Assembly (NCBI GenBank): GCA_949752735.1
Contig: OX457047.1
Coordinates: 5,162,967-5,226,966, forward strand
From: Lumbricus terrestris
Lineage: Eukaryota; Annelida; Clitellata; Crassiclitellata; Lumbricidae
DNA: 64,000 bases
Direction: 5' to 3'
The first letter of the stretch is position 1. Every line of letters begins with the position of its first letter. Under the pieces are notes generated by a model. The model was not told the DNA's origin and did no database searches. It saw only the letters and a program-made list of their open reading frames with translations. Of this stretch, positions 10,952 to 25,600 are shown piece by piece. Made by a program: the position numbers and the translations under genes.

Positions 10952-13900
10952 GTCAAGCTATTGTTATTGAAAGGCTACCCCTTCTCCAAGGCGGGCATGG
11001 AATTAACGAAAGAGCCCGTGAAGGCCACAGCGTTAAAGCGCTGAATAGTAATTGAGAGTCTTTGGAAGAGGAAGGACGTCTCCCTCAGATCGTCCGACGC
11101 CTGCGACAGGTGACGACCTAAATCAGTTAACAAATCAATTCCTCTAGAATTGATGGGACCTAGCGTCTCCAGGGCCAGCGGAATGAAGTCATGTGTAGCT
11201 GTGATCGACGTATATTTTTGTTCCTTTCTACAATCTGCTAGTTCTGCTGCTGCTCCTGCAGTGACAGCCGTTGCCTGCAGATAGGAGGGCGCAAGGGTGT
11301 CGACCACAGTGGCATCCCATACGAGACATCGGCCCGCTTTCCACGGAATAAGGGTGGTGCCATCCGGTCTCCTCCCGTCCGAACGTAGCATACCTCGTGG
11401 TTCTTTGACCGCTGGAAAACCGGCTCTGATGAGGCTCCGGTGGATAAGGTCGTTGATGGCAGCGTGCCTGGCGACGCGACCAAAACCAAGAGCACAGGAG
11501 AGGCCGTGTGTACCTCTAGCGGTGACCAGCGTGCCACAAGCGCAGACGTGAGGTTGACAGATATTGGCTCCTAGACGAAGTCCGACTGCCACTCTGATGG
11601 CCTCATCACTGAGTCTGAGGCCGCAGGAAGTGATCGGCAGACAATGTAGCCAGTCGCTGGCGTGCTTGAAGGTAACGGCTTTCAGGCGCGCCTGCTCGCT
11701 CTGCTCTGTGGTGGAGAGGTGCAGATCTGAAAGCTCTTTTTCAAGAATCGGGAAGTCCCACTTTGCTTGTATGCGTGAAGGACAGTATTCCTCCAGCGAC
11801 AAACCAGTTTTTGACAGCCAGAGCGACAAAAGGCTCGTGTAATGTAAATCCGGTTGACTTTCTAACACGGGTAGGATGTTGGACTGAAGCTCGGAGGTGC
11901 CCGCGGCCGACGCTAAAAAAGCGGGAAGTGCCAGCGATGACGCCCTTCGAATGCCCAGACCGCCTAAACCGATGGGTAAGGTAGCCTGTTGCCACTGCGT
12001 GTCAGTAAAGTCTATGTTCAAGATGATCTGTAAGCCTTTTCTCAGAGTTTGATCGTAAGACTCCAGTACTGAATGATTCGAGCAAGGTGCGCATCTCAGG
12101 GTGTAGATTAATTTGGGAGCGCCCATCGAGTGTCTCAGAATCAGTAGTGCATCGTGACGTGTAATTATGGTTAGTCTAGACAAAGCCTTTTCCAGTTCCT
12201 CAGCACGTGATTCCAATGCTCGATTCAAGGCTGCTCCTGTGGACAGCGGTGCTCCCAGGAGTGTCGCTGTGTCTGGATCAGTGTATTCGAATTGTCTGAA
12301 AGATGGTTGGTTGATCAGTAGAGGATCTTTAGCAATAAGTTCACATTTCTTTCTGTTGAAGGTCAGACCCAGATCTGCGCATTCCTTTTCCAGGGTCTCA
12401 ATATCTTCCGCTACGCCAGCCGTTGGTCCGCCCAGAGAGATATCGTCGAGATAGCCAAATGCCAAGGGAGAAGACAGTTTTACTAGAATCGGTTGCAATG
12501 GCAAGCAGAACAGCAATGGACCGAGAGGATCTCCCTGTTGTGGTCCAACTGCAGACTGTATGGTGAAGGAGCCGTATTTCAAATGAGATTGTTCGGCGTA
12601 AGCTAGATGGCAGTATGCTGCCATTTCCGGAATTAATTCGTTAACTGCTGACATCATACGAGAACGACAAAGGCTGTTGAAGGCGTTGGAAATATCAAGT
12701 TTAACCAGGATTGAGTCCGAATCTAAAGTTTGTAAAAAGCGACGTGTAGCATGGACCGCTGCTTCCGCTCCGCCTGGTACACCAACTCCCACTTGCTGTG
12801 GCGAAAGGTACGATGTCAGTCTTGGTATGGCGTAGGCGTTTGCGCTCTTAGAAGTCAACCTGCGCCAGAAGTAGCCAATTACGATTGGGCGAAGACCACC
12901 AGTTTTCTTGCGTAGGGCGAATAGTGTGCCACCGAACAGCAATGGGCGCATTAATTCGTGGCAGGAACCCTGCAGTAGTAAGTTGACCAAGGCAGTTATG
13001 GCCAAGACAAGAGCCGGTCCAGCGTCTGGCGAGTTGATCAGCTCCAGGATGTGTTGCGGGCGTAGACCGTCTGGTCCTCCAGCGGAACCTGCTGGAAAAG
13101 TGCGAATAAGTTTCCGAATTTCCATCTCCGTGATTTGAAGTGGTTGAATAATAGGCGGAGCTGGAATCGGAGGACCATCCAGCGGAGGAGAAGGGTGTTT
13201 CGTACAGAGCTCAGCGAACGTTTGTTCGCAGACAGAGGCCGGTACCTCTTCCGAGCAGAGTATTTTTGCGGCAGCCTTGATGCCTCCATCCTCTAACTTG
13301 GCTGACACCGCATCTGCGATGGATTGGTCATTACTGCGCGTCTTTCTGTTGCTGTTTGAACGAGCAGGTTGGTCTGGATCAAAAATTTCCTCGGCCTTTT
13401 GGGGCCAGCTGTTGAAAAAATCTGTTGTACGCTTCTTAATGGTAGATGTTAGGTTGTGTCGCTTGCCACCGTGTCTAGGCTGCTCGAGAATGGTTGCACC
13501 GAAGCTCAGAAGACATTTCCAATTGTCTAGCTCAGTCGGATCCGAGATCAGGCGGTTGATAACATCAGCCAAAAGCAATCCGGTGCAAGATCTGGCTCCC
13601 TTTGGGATGTGTCTTAGCAGGTTATGTTGAAGCGATGGATGCCTCAAATGTTCTCTGCTGTCCGTGTCCTGCAACTTCTGATCAATGTCGCTCTGCTGAC
13701 TGCTGTCATTCGATGTAATTGTAACCGTTTCATTTCCTGTATTCAAGAGGCTATTAGTCAATACGGGTGTAACTGTGACCTGGTGAGACAACGGTGGCTT
13801 TTTAGAACCCAAGCATGGTTTTGACCTAGGACCGTGAAGATGGACATTACCATCTTTCATGTGTATTAATCTAGAAACATGGCACACGCTGCAGATGCCT

Positions 13901-14135
13901 CTGGACTTGTGCGATGAAGTGCTGGAGATGGAACAGCGCGAACTCTGGTGACCAGTGACGCTCATTTGTGCATAAGTGTGTTACTAGAAGTTCAGTGGAT
14001 CAGCGAAAGGTGTGAACGCTGATGAGAATGGTTGTGTCGAAGTTGATTGAGAAGGATGCTTTGAAGCAGAATAGCCATCGCCTTCATTGAGCGCCATATT
14101 GAATTAACGTTTGAAAAGTAAACAGAAAATTTAAA

Positions 14136-14190
<55 letters not shown>

Positions 14191-17100
14191 TTAGTATTAT
14201 TACCATTTATTAATATGATTTTATTAATATGATTTAATATTACAATTTTATTATTATTATTATTATCATTATTACATTGTATGTTCATCCCTATTACTTT
14301 CAGTTATGTTCTAATTAATTAAGTATTAATTAAGTCTTAGTTAAGTATTAATACTGAGTTGTACTAAAAATAGTCTTGGAGCTAGGGGTCAGGGTTATAT
14401 AAGCTGTTAGCCTTTTCCTGATTCCTTTTGCACTATGTTTATTGAGGCATGTTTATACTACTTGACTTGTGTGTGTGTGTGTGTGCAATAAACAAGTTCA
14501 TTCATTCATTCATTCATTCATTCATTCATTCATTCATTCATCGTAGAACAAATTACGTGGAAACGCCGTTTAAATAAGACACCTCTTTTACAGCTAACAT
14601 ATTATATACAAATATTATTACTTATCACCACATTCATTAATCTGAGTAAGATTTCTCAACTGTACAAATTAATCAATCGTGATATTGAATCCTTAGCTGC
14701 TTCAAAGATGATTCTGCTAATAATTGTCCGTCTTTTGGTCTTCGCTCCATTTGCTGTAACAGGTCTTCGTGGGTCACCTTCGTCGCCTGAAGCTCCGTTG
14801 GTTCGCTACCGACGACGACTGAAAGCCATCGATGTTCGATGGAAACCAATCGATTCTCAACTCAACGACGACGACGACGACGACGACGATGATGATGATG
14901 ACAACAACTCCATGTTACTCTACGTCGTCAACTCGCGAACCATTTTTGGCGGCGGAGGAGGGAAGGAGTTACGCGTGTCACCATGGAGACAAATCGCTCG
15001 GGTGAGAAGAAAAGGAGTCGGAAGAGGAGTAATAGGAGGTAGAGGTGGAAGGAAGGAGACGGAATGGGGAGTAGGGGGAGAAGAAGGGTTGGGAATGAGG
15101 AGGACGAAGAGGAGTAAAGAGAGGATGTGTGGAAGTTGAAGAGGCAGAGGAGGAGAAAGAAGAGAAGAAGTAGATTGAGTTGAAAGACTGTGTTTGCGGC
15201 TGAATAGATGTCTGTATGTCTGTATGACTGTCTGTTCGACTGTCTGTGTGCTTGTCTTTTTTTTATCTCTGCCAGTCTGTTTGTCAGGATTTTTGCTTGT
15301 AACTCACAATAATACATTTACCAATCATGCGCTATATCACTATCTATTGCGATAGTATACCTAGTATACAGGGTGCGGCCAAAAAAATAACCCATTACGA
15401 AAATTGCGATTTCTCGAAAACCGTTGAATATTTTTTTACAAATATTTTCGTTCTTATTCGTAACATATTTCTGCATATTATTTGAAAATCTTATGTCAGT
15501 ATCTTTATATTTGTGATCATGACATCAGACAGAAGAAAGAACTGCATTTTTTCAATTTAACACGGCACCCATGAAATAGGAAATCATAATTTTACATAAA
15601 GTAGCCTGCAGTGTGCCATAATAAGGTTTTCTTCACCGATGAAAAGATCTTTTGCATCAATCCACCCATTAATACTCAAAACAACAGCGTCTGGGCGTAG
15701 AAGAAAAAAGTCGATATCCATCCAAGCCGCCTGTTGGTCGAGAGAGCCAAGTTCTCTCCCAACATCATGGTTTCTGCAGGTATCAGCTATGAGGGCAAAG
15801 GACGCTTGCATTTCATTGACGAGAAGGCCAAAGTCAATGCTAAGTAGCCTACTACGTGGAGAATCTTTTTCCTATGCTTGTCGATGACTGTCACACTGTC
15901 TTCGGAAATCAGTTCACTATTCAGCAAGATGGAGCACCCGCTCACGGCGCCAAGCTGGCCCAAGATTGGTTAACAAGCCACTGTCCGGACTTCATCGACA
16001 AGGATTCATGGCCGCAAAATTCCCCAGATATGAACCCACTCGACTATGCTGTCTGGAGTGCAATGCTTGAGACTTACAACAAAACTTCCCACAAAGCCAA
16101 AGAACATTTCTGAACTGAAAACTACGCTGCAAATCATTTGGAATGACTTGCCACTTGAGACCATTCAGAAGTCTGTTCTCCATGGGCTTTCGAAAACGCC
16201 TGCAAGCTTGCGTAAAAGCAAACGGTGGTCACTTCGAACATTCATTGCACAAAACTTAACAGTTTGGCCTAATCTTGTCAACAACAATAAGTAACCTTGC
16301 GCTTTGTTACATTTCTGTTTGCGTCGTTACTTAAGCTTGATTTGGCCCTTCTTAACCCTCATGCGACCAACATATTTTACTCCTTAATATGACCAACTGG
16401 GGTCCCGCGGGACCCCAATTGTGGATAACGCGTTCAGTGCTTTATGCGTCAATATTGGATAGGGTGACATAACTAAATTGCTTAAATAAGCATTGTCAAT
16501 AGTTTTATTTACTTAGTAGTATTAATAATAGTATTTACGACAATTTATATAGCGCAATTACACATCCATGCCATGCCGTTACAATGTCATCTTACAAAGC
16601 AGCGAATATGCGGGATAAGCCCGAACGAACAAGTAGGCCTATGTTTTAGCATGGATTTAGATGAGTTAACTGTTCATAGAGTAGTCTCTATGAACAGTTC
16701 TGTCACAGGCGGCTTGCTGCTTGCTCTATTCGCCACACGCTGTCTGGTTGCATGAGCTGCCTTCTTGTCGTTACCGTGTTGACACAGTGAGCAACTGAGC
16801 ATCATAGTCAGTTGGCGTTCAAGATTTTTTAGACTGAGGCTGGGCGCGGTTGCTCGTTATGTCATGTGAGGTGTCTCCATGACATACCCGAGCTCTGCCA
16901 AGAAGGTGCGTGCTCTGCAAGATCTTCCAGTCTGTATTGTTGCTGAGCCACAGAATGTAACAAGCAATTCCAGGGATGCAACGATAGAGAAGTAAGTTGG
17001 TCTGCCTGGTTTATCAACAAACGATAGGCTACAAGAGTAAGTTGGTCATGACATCCGAACAAAGAGCTCAATTCCTGGCATCCCATGCCTTGGCTTCATT

Positions 17101-20100
17101 GTCTCTGGGACATGAGTTTTGTTGCCTCGGATTGTACCAACGTACGTCACTCGATCCACAGGCAAACCTGCTCAGCAAGATCAAAAGATGTAAACAAGGT
17201 CATCTGCTACAACACTATACCTAACACTATACCGCCATTGTGATACAAGTTGTTTCACAACTCTTGCACCTAGCCATGCCTTACGCTGTTCCATCTGTCT
17301 CTGCCTTGGTATACATGTATGTCAATGGCTAGCAAGTAGCAGCATCGCAGCACACCATATCGTGATACCAAAGTTTGCAGGTTTGGACTTTATGTACATG
17401 ACTGTACTGTATGAAGTTACATCTGCCACGGTAAGCCATGCACCATCTGCTCATCCACTCACAGGTCTGTACCAGGAAAAAACTTTGACAATTGAGCAGA
17501 AAACACTTTTCATTTGTCACGGAAAGCAACAAGTTTGTCGTTGTTTAGCCTTTCATCACGCGCGTTGCCTTGTTGTAAAATCTCATGTACCGGTACTTCA
17601 TGATGCACGATATCGTGTCTTGGACATGGTCATTATCCATGCTTTCGTATTTTCTATCGTCACTCTATTCCAGAATTTTCCTTATTGCTTCTTTTGCACT
17701 AAATTGTACTGAGCCAATTATCGCTGTCATAATACCTTTTCATAAAGTAGCGTTCTGTTCTATAAGAAAAACCATTATAATGCTGGGGTCCCGCGGGACC
17801 CCACCAGATATTTCATATTTAAAAAATAACCGTAAAAGTTAAATCGGATTTCTTTAGACGTAAACATTGAGCGATGTCTAAGTGACAAATTCATAAAATG
17901 TCATTAAAAAATATTGGCTAGCAAAAAAGTAGCACTAGCCGAAACGGTGCTGGGGTCCCCCAGGACCCCAGTTGGTCACTTGAGGGTTAAAGAGAGATTT
18001 CCCCACTTTACTTTCCAATCAAGTGTTCGAGACCTTGGAGTAGTCCTGGACAGCATGCTTACCTTTGCTCCACACATTGCCAGTCTCACTCGCTCTTCCT
18101 ACTTTCATCTCAGGCGGCTTAGGGCAATCCGTCGCTCTGTCTCCTCCTCTGTATTTACTTCAATCGTTCATGCCTTCGTCTGTTCCCGAGTTGACTATTG
18201 TAATTCGCTATTGGTTGGCCTTCCTAAAGTTCGTCTCTCCCCTCTTCAGTCTGTCCTAAACTCTGCGGCCAGACTTATAGCCCGGCTTCCTCGCTTTTCT
18301 CACATCTCTGCTTTTATGTTTGACCATCTCCATTGGCTTCCCCTTATTGCTAGGATTCAACTCAAAGTGCTGACATTAATCTCCCGGTCATGTACTGGCC
18401 GAGCTCCCATGTACCTCCGTGACCTCATCCACCTGCCGACCTCGGCCACTTCTCTTCGCCCGCTACGCTCCTTAGATCGGCATGATCTCTTTGTCCCGCG
18501 AGCTAGGACTGCCTTAGCTAAAAACCGTGCCTTTGCTCTCATTGGCCCGACATTGTGGAACCAGCTTCCTCCTTCAACTCGTTCCTCCATATTAACTGGT
18601 GGGCCTAATGCCTCATTTCGGTGTCTCAAGACTACTTTTTTTCTCTAGGGAGCGCCTTTGATTGGTGTGCACTGTGAGAGGCGCTTTATAAATTTATAAA
18701 TACAATACAATACAATACTTATTGCTGTTATTGCTGTTATTAAATGTCTGTTGAAACGAAAATAACATTGTTTAACTTCAGGGTTGCACCATTTTGGTGT
18801 TCATGAATCGAATTTCATTAGATTTAGCCAAGTTGTAGATATATGTGTGTCAAATAGACTGGCGAAGTTTTATAACAAAATATTCAGCGGTTTTTGAGAA
18901 ATCGCGATTTTCGTAATGGGTTATTTTTTTCGGCCGCACCCTGTATATCTATAATATACCTATTATATACCTAGTATATACATATTATATACCTATTATA
19001 TACATGTTGTATACCCATTATTTACCTATCATATACCTATTCACACCTAACTTTTTCGAATCTAGATTATATTTCTATGCTCTGATGGTTTTGTTGTTAT
19101 TCTAAAATCTAAACTTATCTGAACCTATTTCATCCAAATTCTAAACCTATTCATATCCATTCATATCCATTCAGCACTAATCATGCTTGTATTCATAGCT
19201 ATTCTAAATCTATGCTTTGCACATCCAATATATTCATACATCTTTTGACCCAACGTTAACCTATTCGAACTTACCAATATAAGTCATGCATACCTATACT
19301 CTCACATTTTTTATCCGGTCTATGTATATTCATAAATATTCCTAATTCCGCGTACTTTTTATTTGCCTTTTCTTATCTATTCATTCCCATTTTGTGCAAA
19401 TTCTATATACATTCAACGCTCATTCTACACCACTATACATACATATATCTAGCCTAGTTAAACCTGTTCTATTTCTGTTACAACGTCGTCACTAATAGTC
19501 AACATATTTCGGATATCTAAAGTCATGGCAATTGTTGTGTCGTCACAATTGCAGACAACAGCGACATCTGTCTTGGTGAATGATATTCAATCTGGAAATT
19601 CATATCAGTTCACCGTCAACGCCATAAACGCCATTGGAAGCAGTGGACAGTCAAAGCCAAGCAACGCATTATTCATTCCACCAGGTCTCAATGAAATGAT
19701 TATTTAAAGCTATTAAAATAAACAATAACAATGATGATGATGATGGTTAGGAATAGGACGACGATAACAATAGCGACTGTAATTGTAGATGTAGACATAA
19801 TATTCATAGATAATTCTTGTAATTTTAACGTTCACGCACATGACAGCGGACACCTTTAAAAATGTTATCATCAGCCTTATAATATTGAATCAGTGTCTTG
19901 TGATTTACTAGAATCGTTGTCAAATACTGAGCATAGATTGAATCATATATTCATTCATTCAATAATTAATTCAATATCACATTCATTCATTAATTTTATC
20001 CATCCATCCATCCTGTCATCCATCCATCAAACCATCCACCCATCCATCTATTCATTCATTCATTCATTCATTCATCCATTCATCCATTCATTCCTTCACT

Positions 20101-22544
20101 CACTTACCCACTCACTCACTCACTCACTCAGTCACCAGTCACTCAGTCACTCAGTCACTCACTCACTCACTCACTCTCACACACACACACACTCACTCTT
20201 TCTTTAATTAATTCATCCATTCATCCATTCATCCATTCATCCATGCATCCATGCATTCATTCATTCATTCATCCATTCATCCATTCATTTATTTATTCGT
20301 TCATTCGTTCATTCGTTCAATCGTTCATTCGTTCATTCGTTCATTCGTTCATCCATTCATCCATTCATTCATCCATTCATTCATCCATTCATTTATTCAT
20401 TCATTCATTCATTTATTCATTCATTCGTTCATTCATCCATTCATTCATTCATTTATTCATTCATTCAATCATTTAGTCATTCATTTATTCACTCGTTCAT
20501 TCATTCATTTATTCATTCATTCATTCGTTCATTCATTCGTTCATTCATTCATACAGTTTCTTCTCCTGGAGGCTTACAGACGCCAGATAGAGAAGTACGG
20601 CGATAGCACGCGACAAGACGTAACAAAAATTCCATGACAAATTTTGTTCCTTAGACACCTTTAAAACACGTTCCAACGGCGCAATAACTAGCAATAACTT
20701 GCAATCTATATTTACTACCAGTCATGTTCGTAATCAGAAATAGTGCTGTGGTATGCCAAAATAAAATTTCTGTCCAAGGTACGGCATCTGTTGTCATAGA
20801 CCCTGGCCATCCTATCCGTCATCTTCGTCGATATGATCAGGGATATCTCTGTGAATTAAAAAAAGGTCAGATCCGGCACGGAATTTTCAGACTTGAAATT
20901 TTGGACGACCTTTTTTATAGTCTTTCATTTTCCAACAATTTTTTAACTCTCAAAATTGAGAATGACCTTTTTAGTCAAGACTTATCGCTCCAAAATCTTA
21001 AATCTTTCGACTTTCTGCTCGTATTTTATACGTTTTTGCCTCAAAATGTGCTTTCTTACCTCAGAGATTTAGAAAACCGCCGTCAGAGAAAGCTACATTG
21101 TATCTTTATTCGTGTTTGGAGCAACTATAACTGCACTCAATAAACCTGCAACAGTTCACATTCAATGATGTATCGATGGATCCGATTTGACCAAGGCCTG
21201 TGACAACTGACAACAGAGGCCGTTACCCGGGACAGATATTTGCTCGGCGTATTAACAGCAATAAATCAATTCTTATATTCGATGAGTGTTGAGTTTCGCC
21301 CCTTTATATTAAGTGAGGCATGATTTTAGAAGGTTTACAAATTATTGTGGGACTTGGTAATATTGAAAAACTCTTGTATATGACGTTTTTAATACGAAGA
21401 ATATAACTAAAAAGAGGTGTTCAATATACATGTAAATCCTGACGCCAAAAAACTGTAGAAGCCTAGACAAGGCCGAAAAGCCTAGGTGGAACAAGCTACG
21501 ACTGGCATCCCTGACAATGATATTCATTGCGTGACCTGTGTAGTGAAAATCAAAATTAACCTTTTATTCTTAATTTAATTAATTGCTTAATCTTTTTCTT
21601 CTTAGCGAGGCCATTGCCGGTACCGCCATCAAATCTGACTCAGAGTGACGTCACATTCCTGGAAAGTCACGTGTCTGTGATGGTTCACTGGTTGCCACCG
21701 AAAGAAGCAACTGATCCAGTCACCAAATACAAGGTGGCGCCACTTAGCTACAAATGCATATAATATATAAAATACGATATATACATATTATGTATATATC
21801 GTATTTTATTTATGCCACAATCTAGCAATATTGATGTTGTTGTTGTTAATGTGTAACAGTGAGACTTTTTATTGAAACAATCCTGATGATAGACCGCAAC
21901 CTGTTACAGTGCACGTTTATGCAATTGAAACAATTCACAAGAACACAAATTACACAAGACATAATTCTTAGCTACTAACAAGAACAGAAAGCGCTTTTTA
22001 TGGTCAGATAAGATAAGAATACACGTCGCTAATAGCAGTCTACAAAGCATGTCCGCCTACGTGGCCCGATCTCGGTTTATCTTGCTCTCTAAGCCAGTGT
22101 GCCCTCCTTCTTTATCCATGCTTTTGACTGACACCGTCAGAGTGAAAACAGTGGTTGTAGTTTAGCTTAAGAACTGAAAATATTTTTATCTCGTTCAAAA
22201 ACAAAGACGACTTCAAAAATATTTCTTTGAATTTCATAAGGGTTGCATAAAGCTATAAAAGGTGTATAAGCTTTGCTATACGTCTTATCGCTGATTTAAC
22301 CTATTATGCAGGTTACTTGGAGTGAAATGCTCGAGAAGGCTTCCGGTGATCAGCTCTATGTTGGTTTGCATCGTGGTCGCGAGGAATTCAAGCAGAATGT
22401 AAATGGACGCGAAACCTATCTACGGATTCCCGGACTCAAGCCAGATACGATCTACAGAGTTCAGGTGACTACATCGCTTCATTTATGTAGCGCGTCTCGT
22501 ATCAAATACTCATCATTGACGTTCATAGTAGGCTAGAATTTAAC

Positions 22545-22603
<59 letters not shown>

Positions 22604-25600
22604 ATTACACACCTCTAAAACGTAAAGTATAATTTTTATATTTAGCAAACACTCTTCAACCTGGATAGTAAAAAGCTCTAACCGGAGTATGTAGGAGAGC
22701 TAAACATTAGAAAGTCCGTCGACGTATCATCTCCGTTTGAACACGCGAAAATGTTGAAATTTGATGTTGAGAAAAAATGTTCGATTCGTATTTTGCGGAA
22801 ATCACCAATAGGCTTGTTGTCGCAATAATCTAATTTTGTTTTATTATAGTCACATATTGCTTTTAGTCCCATGTGTGCAGAAAAGTCCATTTAAATCGAT
22901 GATGACAGAGTCAAAATTTCGGAATTTTTTTAAGAGATGGCGGTACCTCATTTGAAAACGTTTTTTTTAGCCAGCCAAACATCGAAAGTCTGCCGGGCAT
23001 TCTTCGTTTGATAAGTGGAGGATGACGAATTTCGAGTTTTAAAATTTGTCGGGTTCATATTTTTGCGGAAAAACAGCCATCCTTAGCGCAACATTATATT
23101 TTCTATTTTATTATTGTTGTAACTGGCATTAGGCGGATATGCGATGTTCAGAGTCTGATGATTTTAATGGATTTTCTACGCAGACTTGTATGCATTTCAC
23201 TCGGTAACATTCTGGTGCATAGAATAGCAGAGTCGCATAATATTATTTTGGGATCATCTGCAATATTGTCGCGTGAAGCTTTGTTGTTCTGATATTCATG
23301 TCCGTACGTTTTCTTTATCGTTTGCACACCTCTTTTACTAAAGTAAACTGTATTATAATTATTAGTGACTTTTTGCCTTATCTTCTTTACTGTAACAGGT
23401 GCAAGCGATTTGGCAGAGCAAACGAGATCGGCGAAAGAGCGAGAAAGTGACCGGATCCATATACACGCATCGGCTGCAGAGATCAAGAAAACAAGGTGGT
23501 ACTAGATCCGCAATTCGCCGATTTTAATTCCGTGAGGGATGTATGGGTGAATGTGTGAATGGATGGACCAGTGGATTAGTCATTGTATGAATGGATTGGT
23601 TGATGGATAAACGGATGGATATAGTAATTATATGAGCTGATAGATGGTTGAAAGCATGAATTAATGACAGATGGTGTATAATACTAGATTCATAGATGGA
23701 GGAATAAATGGATATTTGAATGGATGGACAGATGGGATGGTGGGTGGGTTAGTGTGGGTGCAGGGTGAGAATTAAAAGGGGTTTGGTGGTTTCAACCCAC
23801 CCCAGTCCTTCGTTACGCCCTCCGAATAGAGTCTGTTTTCACACCCCCTTCATGGACGGAGTTGATTCCCGGGGGTTTTGGGCGGGAGGGCTGAAAATTG
23901 GTCCGGAACAAGCGGCGTGGCCAGTATTTTCTCGTGTCGGCTTAACAAATTTGATGACCCTTTCTGTCATTTGGTTGAAAGTTCTCGGGGGGAGGGGCTA
24001 GGCACGAAAAAGATACCATTTACACGGGAAAACATGAATCTGGAACATCTTGGGGGCTTAGCCCCCCTAGCCCCTTATAAACTCCGCCCATGCCCCTTCC
24101 AGTTTATGAATCAACTCAGCTGAATTCAAATGATCTAGTTGCATTCAGTTGCATTCAGTTGCATTCAATTGCATTCAGTTGCATTCAGTTGCATTCAGTT
24201 GCATTCAGTTGCATTTAGTTCCATTCAGTCGCATTCAATTGCATTCAGTTGCATTCAGTAGTTGCATTCAATTGCATTCAGTTCATTCAGTTGCATTCAG
24301 TTGCATCCAGTTGCAATCGGTTGCATTCAGTTGCATTCAGTTGCATTCAATTGCATTCAGTTGCATTCAGTTGCATTCAGTTGCATTTAGTTCCATTCAG
24401 TCGCATTCAATTGCATTCGGTTGCATTCAGTTGCATTCAGTTGCATTCAGTTGCATTCAGTTGCATTCAATTGCATTCAGTTGCATCCAGTTGCATTCAG
24501 TAGTTGCATTCAATTGCATTCAGTTGCATTCAGTTGCATTCAGTTGTATTTAGTTGCATTAAGTTGCATTCAGTCGCATTGAGTCGCATTCAGTTGCGTT
24601 CAGTTGCATTCTGTTGCTTAATTGCGTGGTTGTCTCGTTGCAGATGTGTTGTCCCGCCATGGTATTCTTCCTCCTTCTCCTCCATTCTCCGATGCTCTCC
24701 AGCTGCTTGTCACCCCTCCTCCCGTCTCATCCGTCACCGTTGGCGACTCATTCTTCCAGAACGGTCTGCTCAAGGCTAACGTCTCGTGGACACTCGAAAA
24801 AGGTATTATTTTAATACCGTTATAATAGATGTACAGCAATAAGTTAAGAAACCTCTTTTAAGAACTTCAAAGACTTATGATAGCAGATATTCTCCACTTG
24901 TTCCATTTATGACCACATTCGGAATTAGGCTGTCATAACAAATAGCGCACGAACAAAAGTCCAAACATTCTTGTAGTCTAATACTAATAATTATTAGTAT
25001 TCCTGATATTTTCAAAAATAACTGTTGTATTGCAAAAACAAATCTTGGTCAATGGCATGCTGCAGCGGCCTCTGTTGTTAGAAGCTGTCGTTTAGTGACG
25101 TTAACCTATGGATTCATCCAGCTGCAGTGACAATTACCATTATGCTTTTATGAAAAGTGCAGCAATTTTCTACACCCATTTAACACTCGAGTGCCCAAGG
25201 TATTTTTTGGTACACGAAGGCCCAAGGGGGGGGTCCGCGCGGACTCCAGCGTTTTTATGGTAATATCTTGAGAAGGGATTGGAATATCGTTACAGAATTA
25301 AGTTCTATGTATTCCCAGATGAATTTGCAATCGATTGATGTATCTTATACCACAATAACACCACCTGGTGTAAAATAATAGTGTAAAATCTCTTGATACA
25401 CATTTTATGCTTGCTTGCGTCATTTACCGAAGGAAGTCTATCGTTTTCATGCTAAAATCTTGAGAAGGGATTGGAATATCATAATAGAATTTAGTTCTAT
25501 GTAATCCAAAATGAATTTTCAGTCGACTGATGTATCTTATATCACAATAGCACCACCTGGTGCAAAATAATAGTGTAAAAATCTCATGATACACAGTATA

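Larger units (their letters stand above)
15369..18943 (+). mobile_element. Tc1/mariner-type element with nested insertions
   Basis: TA at 15367-15368 and 18944-18945 bounds inverted repeats of about 65 bp that start CAGGGTGCGGCC and contain AATAACCCATTACGAAAAT on both ends, with few mismatches. The + strand has a decayed DDD transposase (next entry). A piggyBac-like element and a LINE 3' fragment sit inside, accounting for most of the 3.6 kb. Confidence 0.9.

Noticed and set aside
14006..14013. Exact AAAGGTGT next to the RT element
   Set aside because: No TATA-like hexamer 25 bp upstream and no conserved flank; treated as background.
20243..20637. 128-codon His/Ser/Phe/Ile repeat ORFs
   Set aside because: Translation of (ATTC)n; no composition change or start context suggesting a gene.
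20724..21143. 139-codon ORF
   Set aside because: Begins inside an antisense family 3 repeat, shows no recognisable domain and lies in an intron of the anosmin-like gene.
24149..24553. 134-codon ORF of HSVAFSCIQL repeats
   Set aside because: Product of the 10-bp array, open in all three frames.
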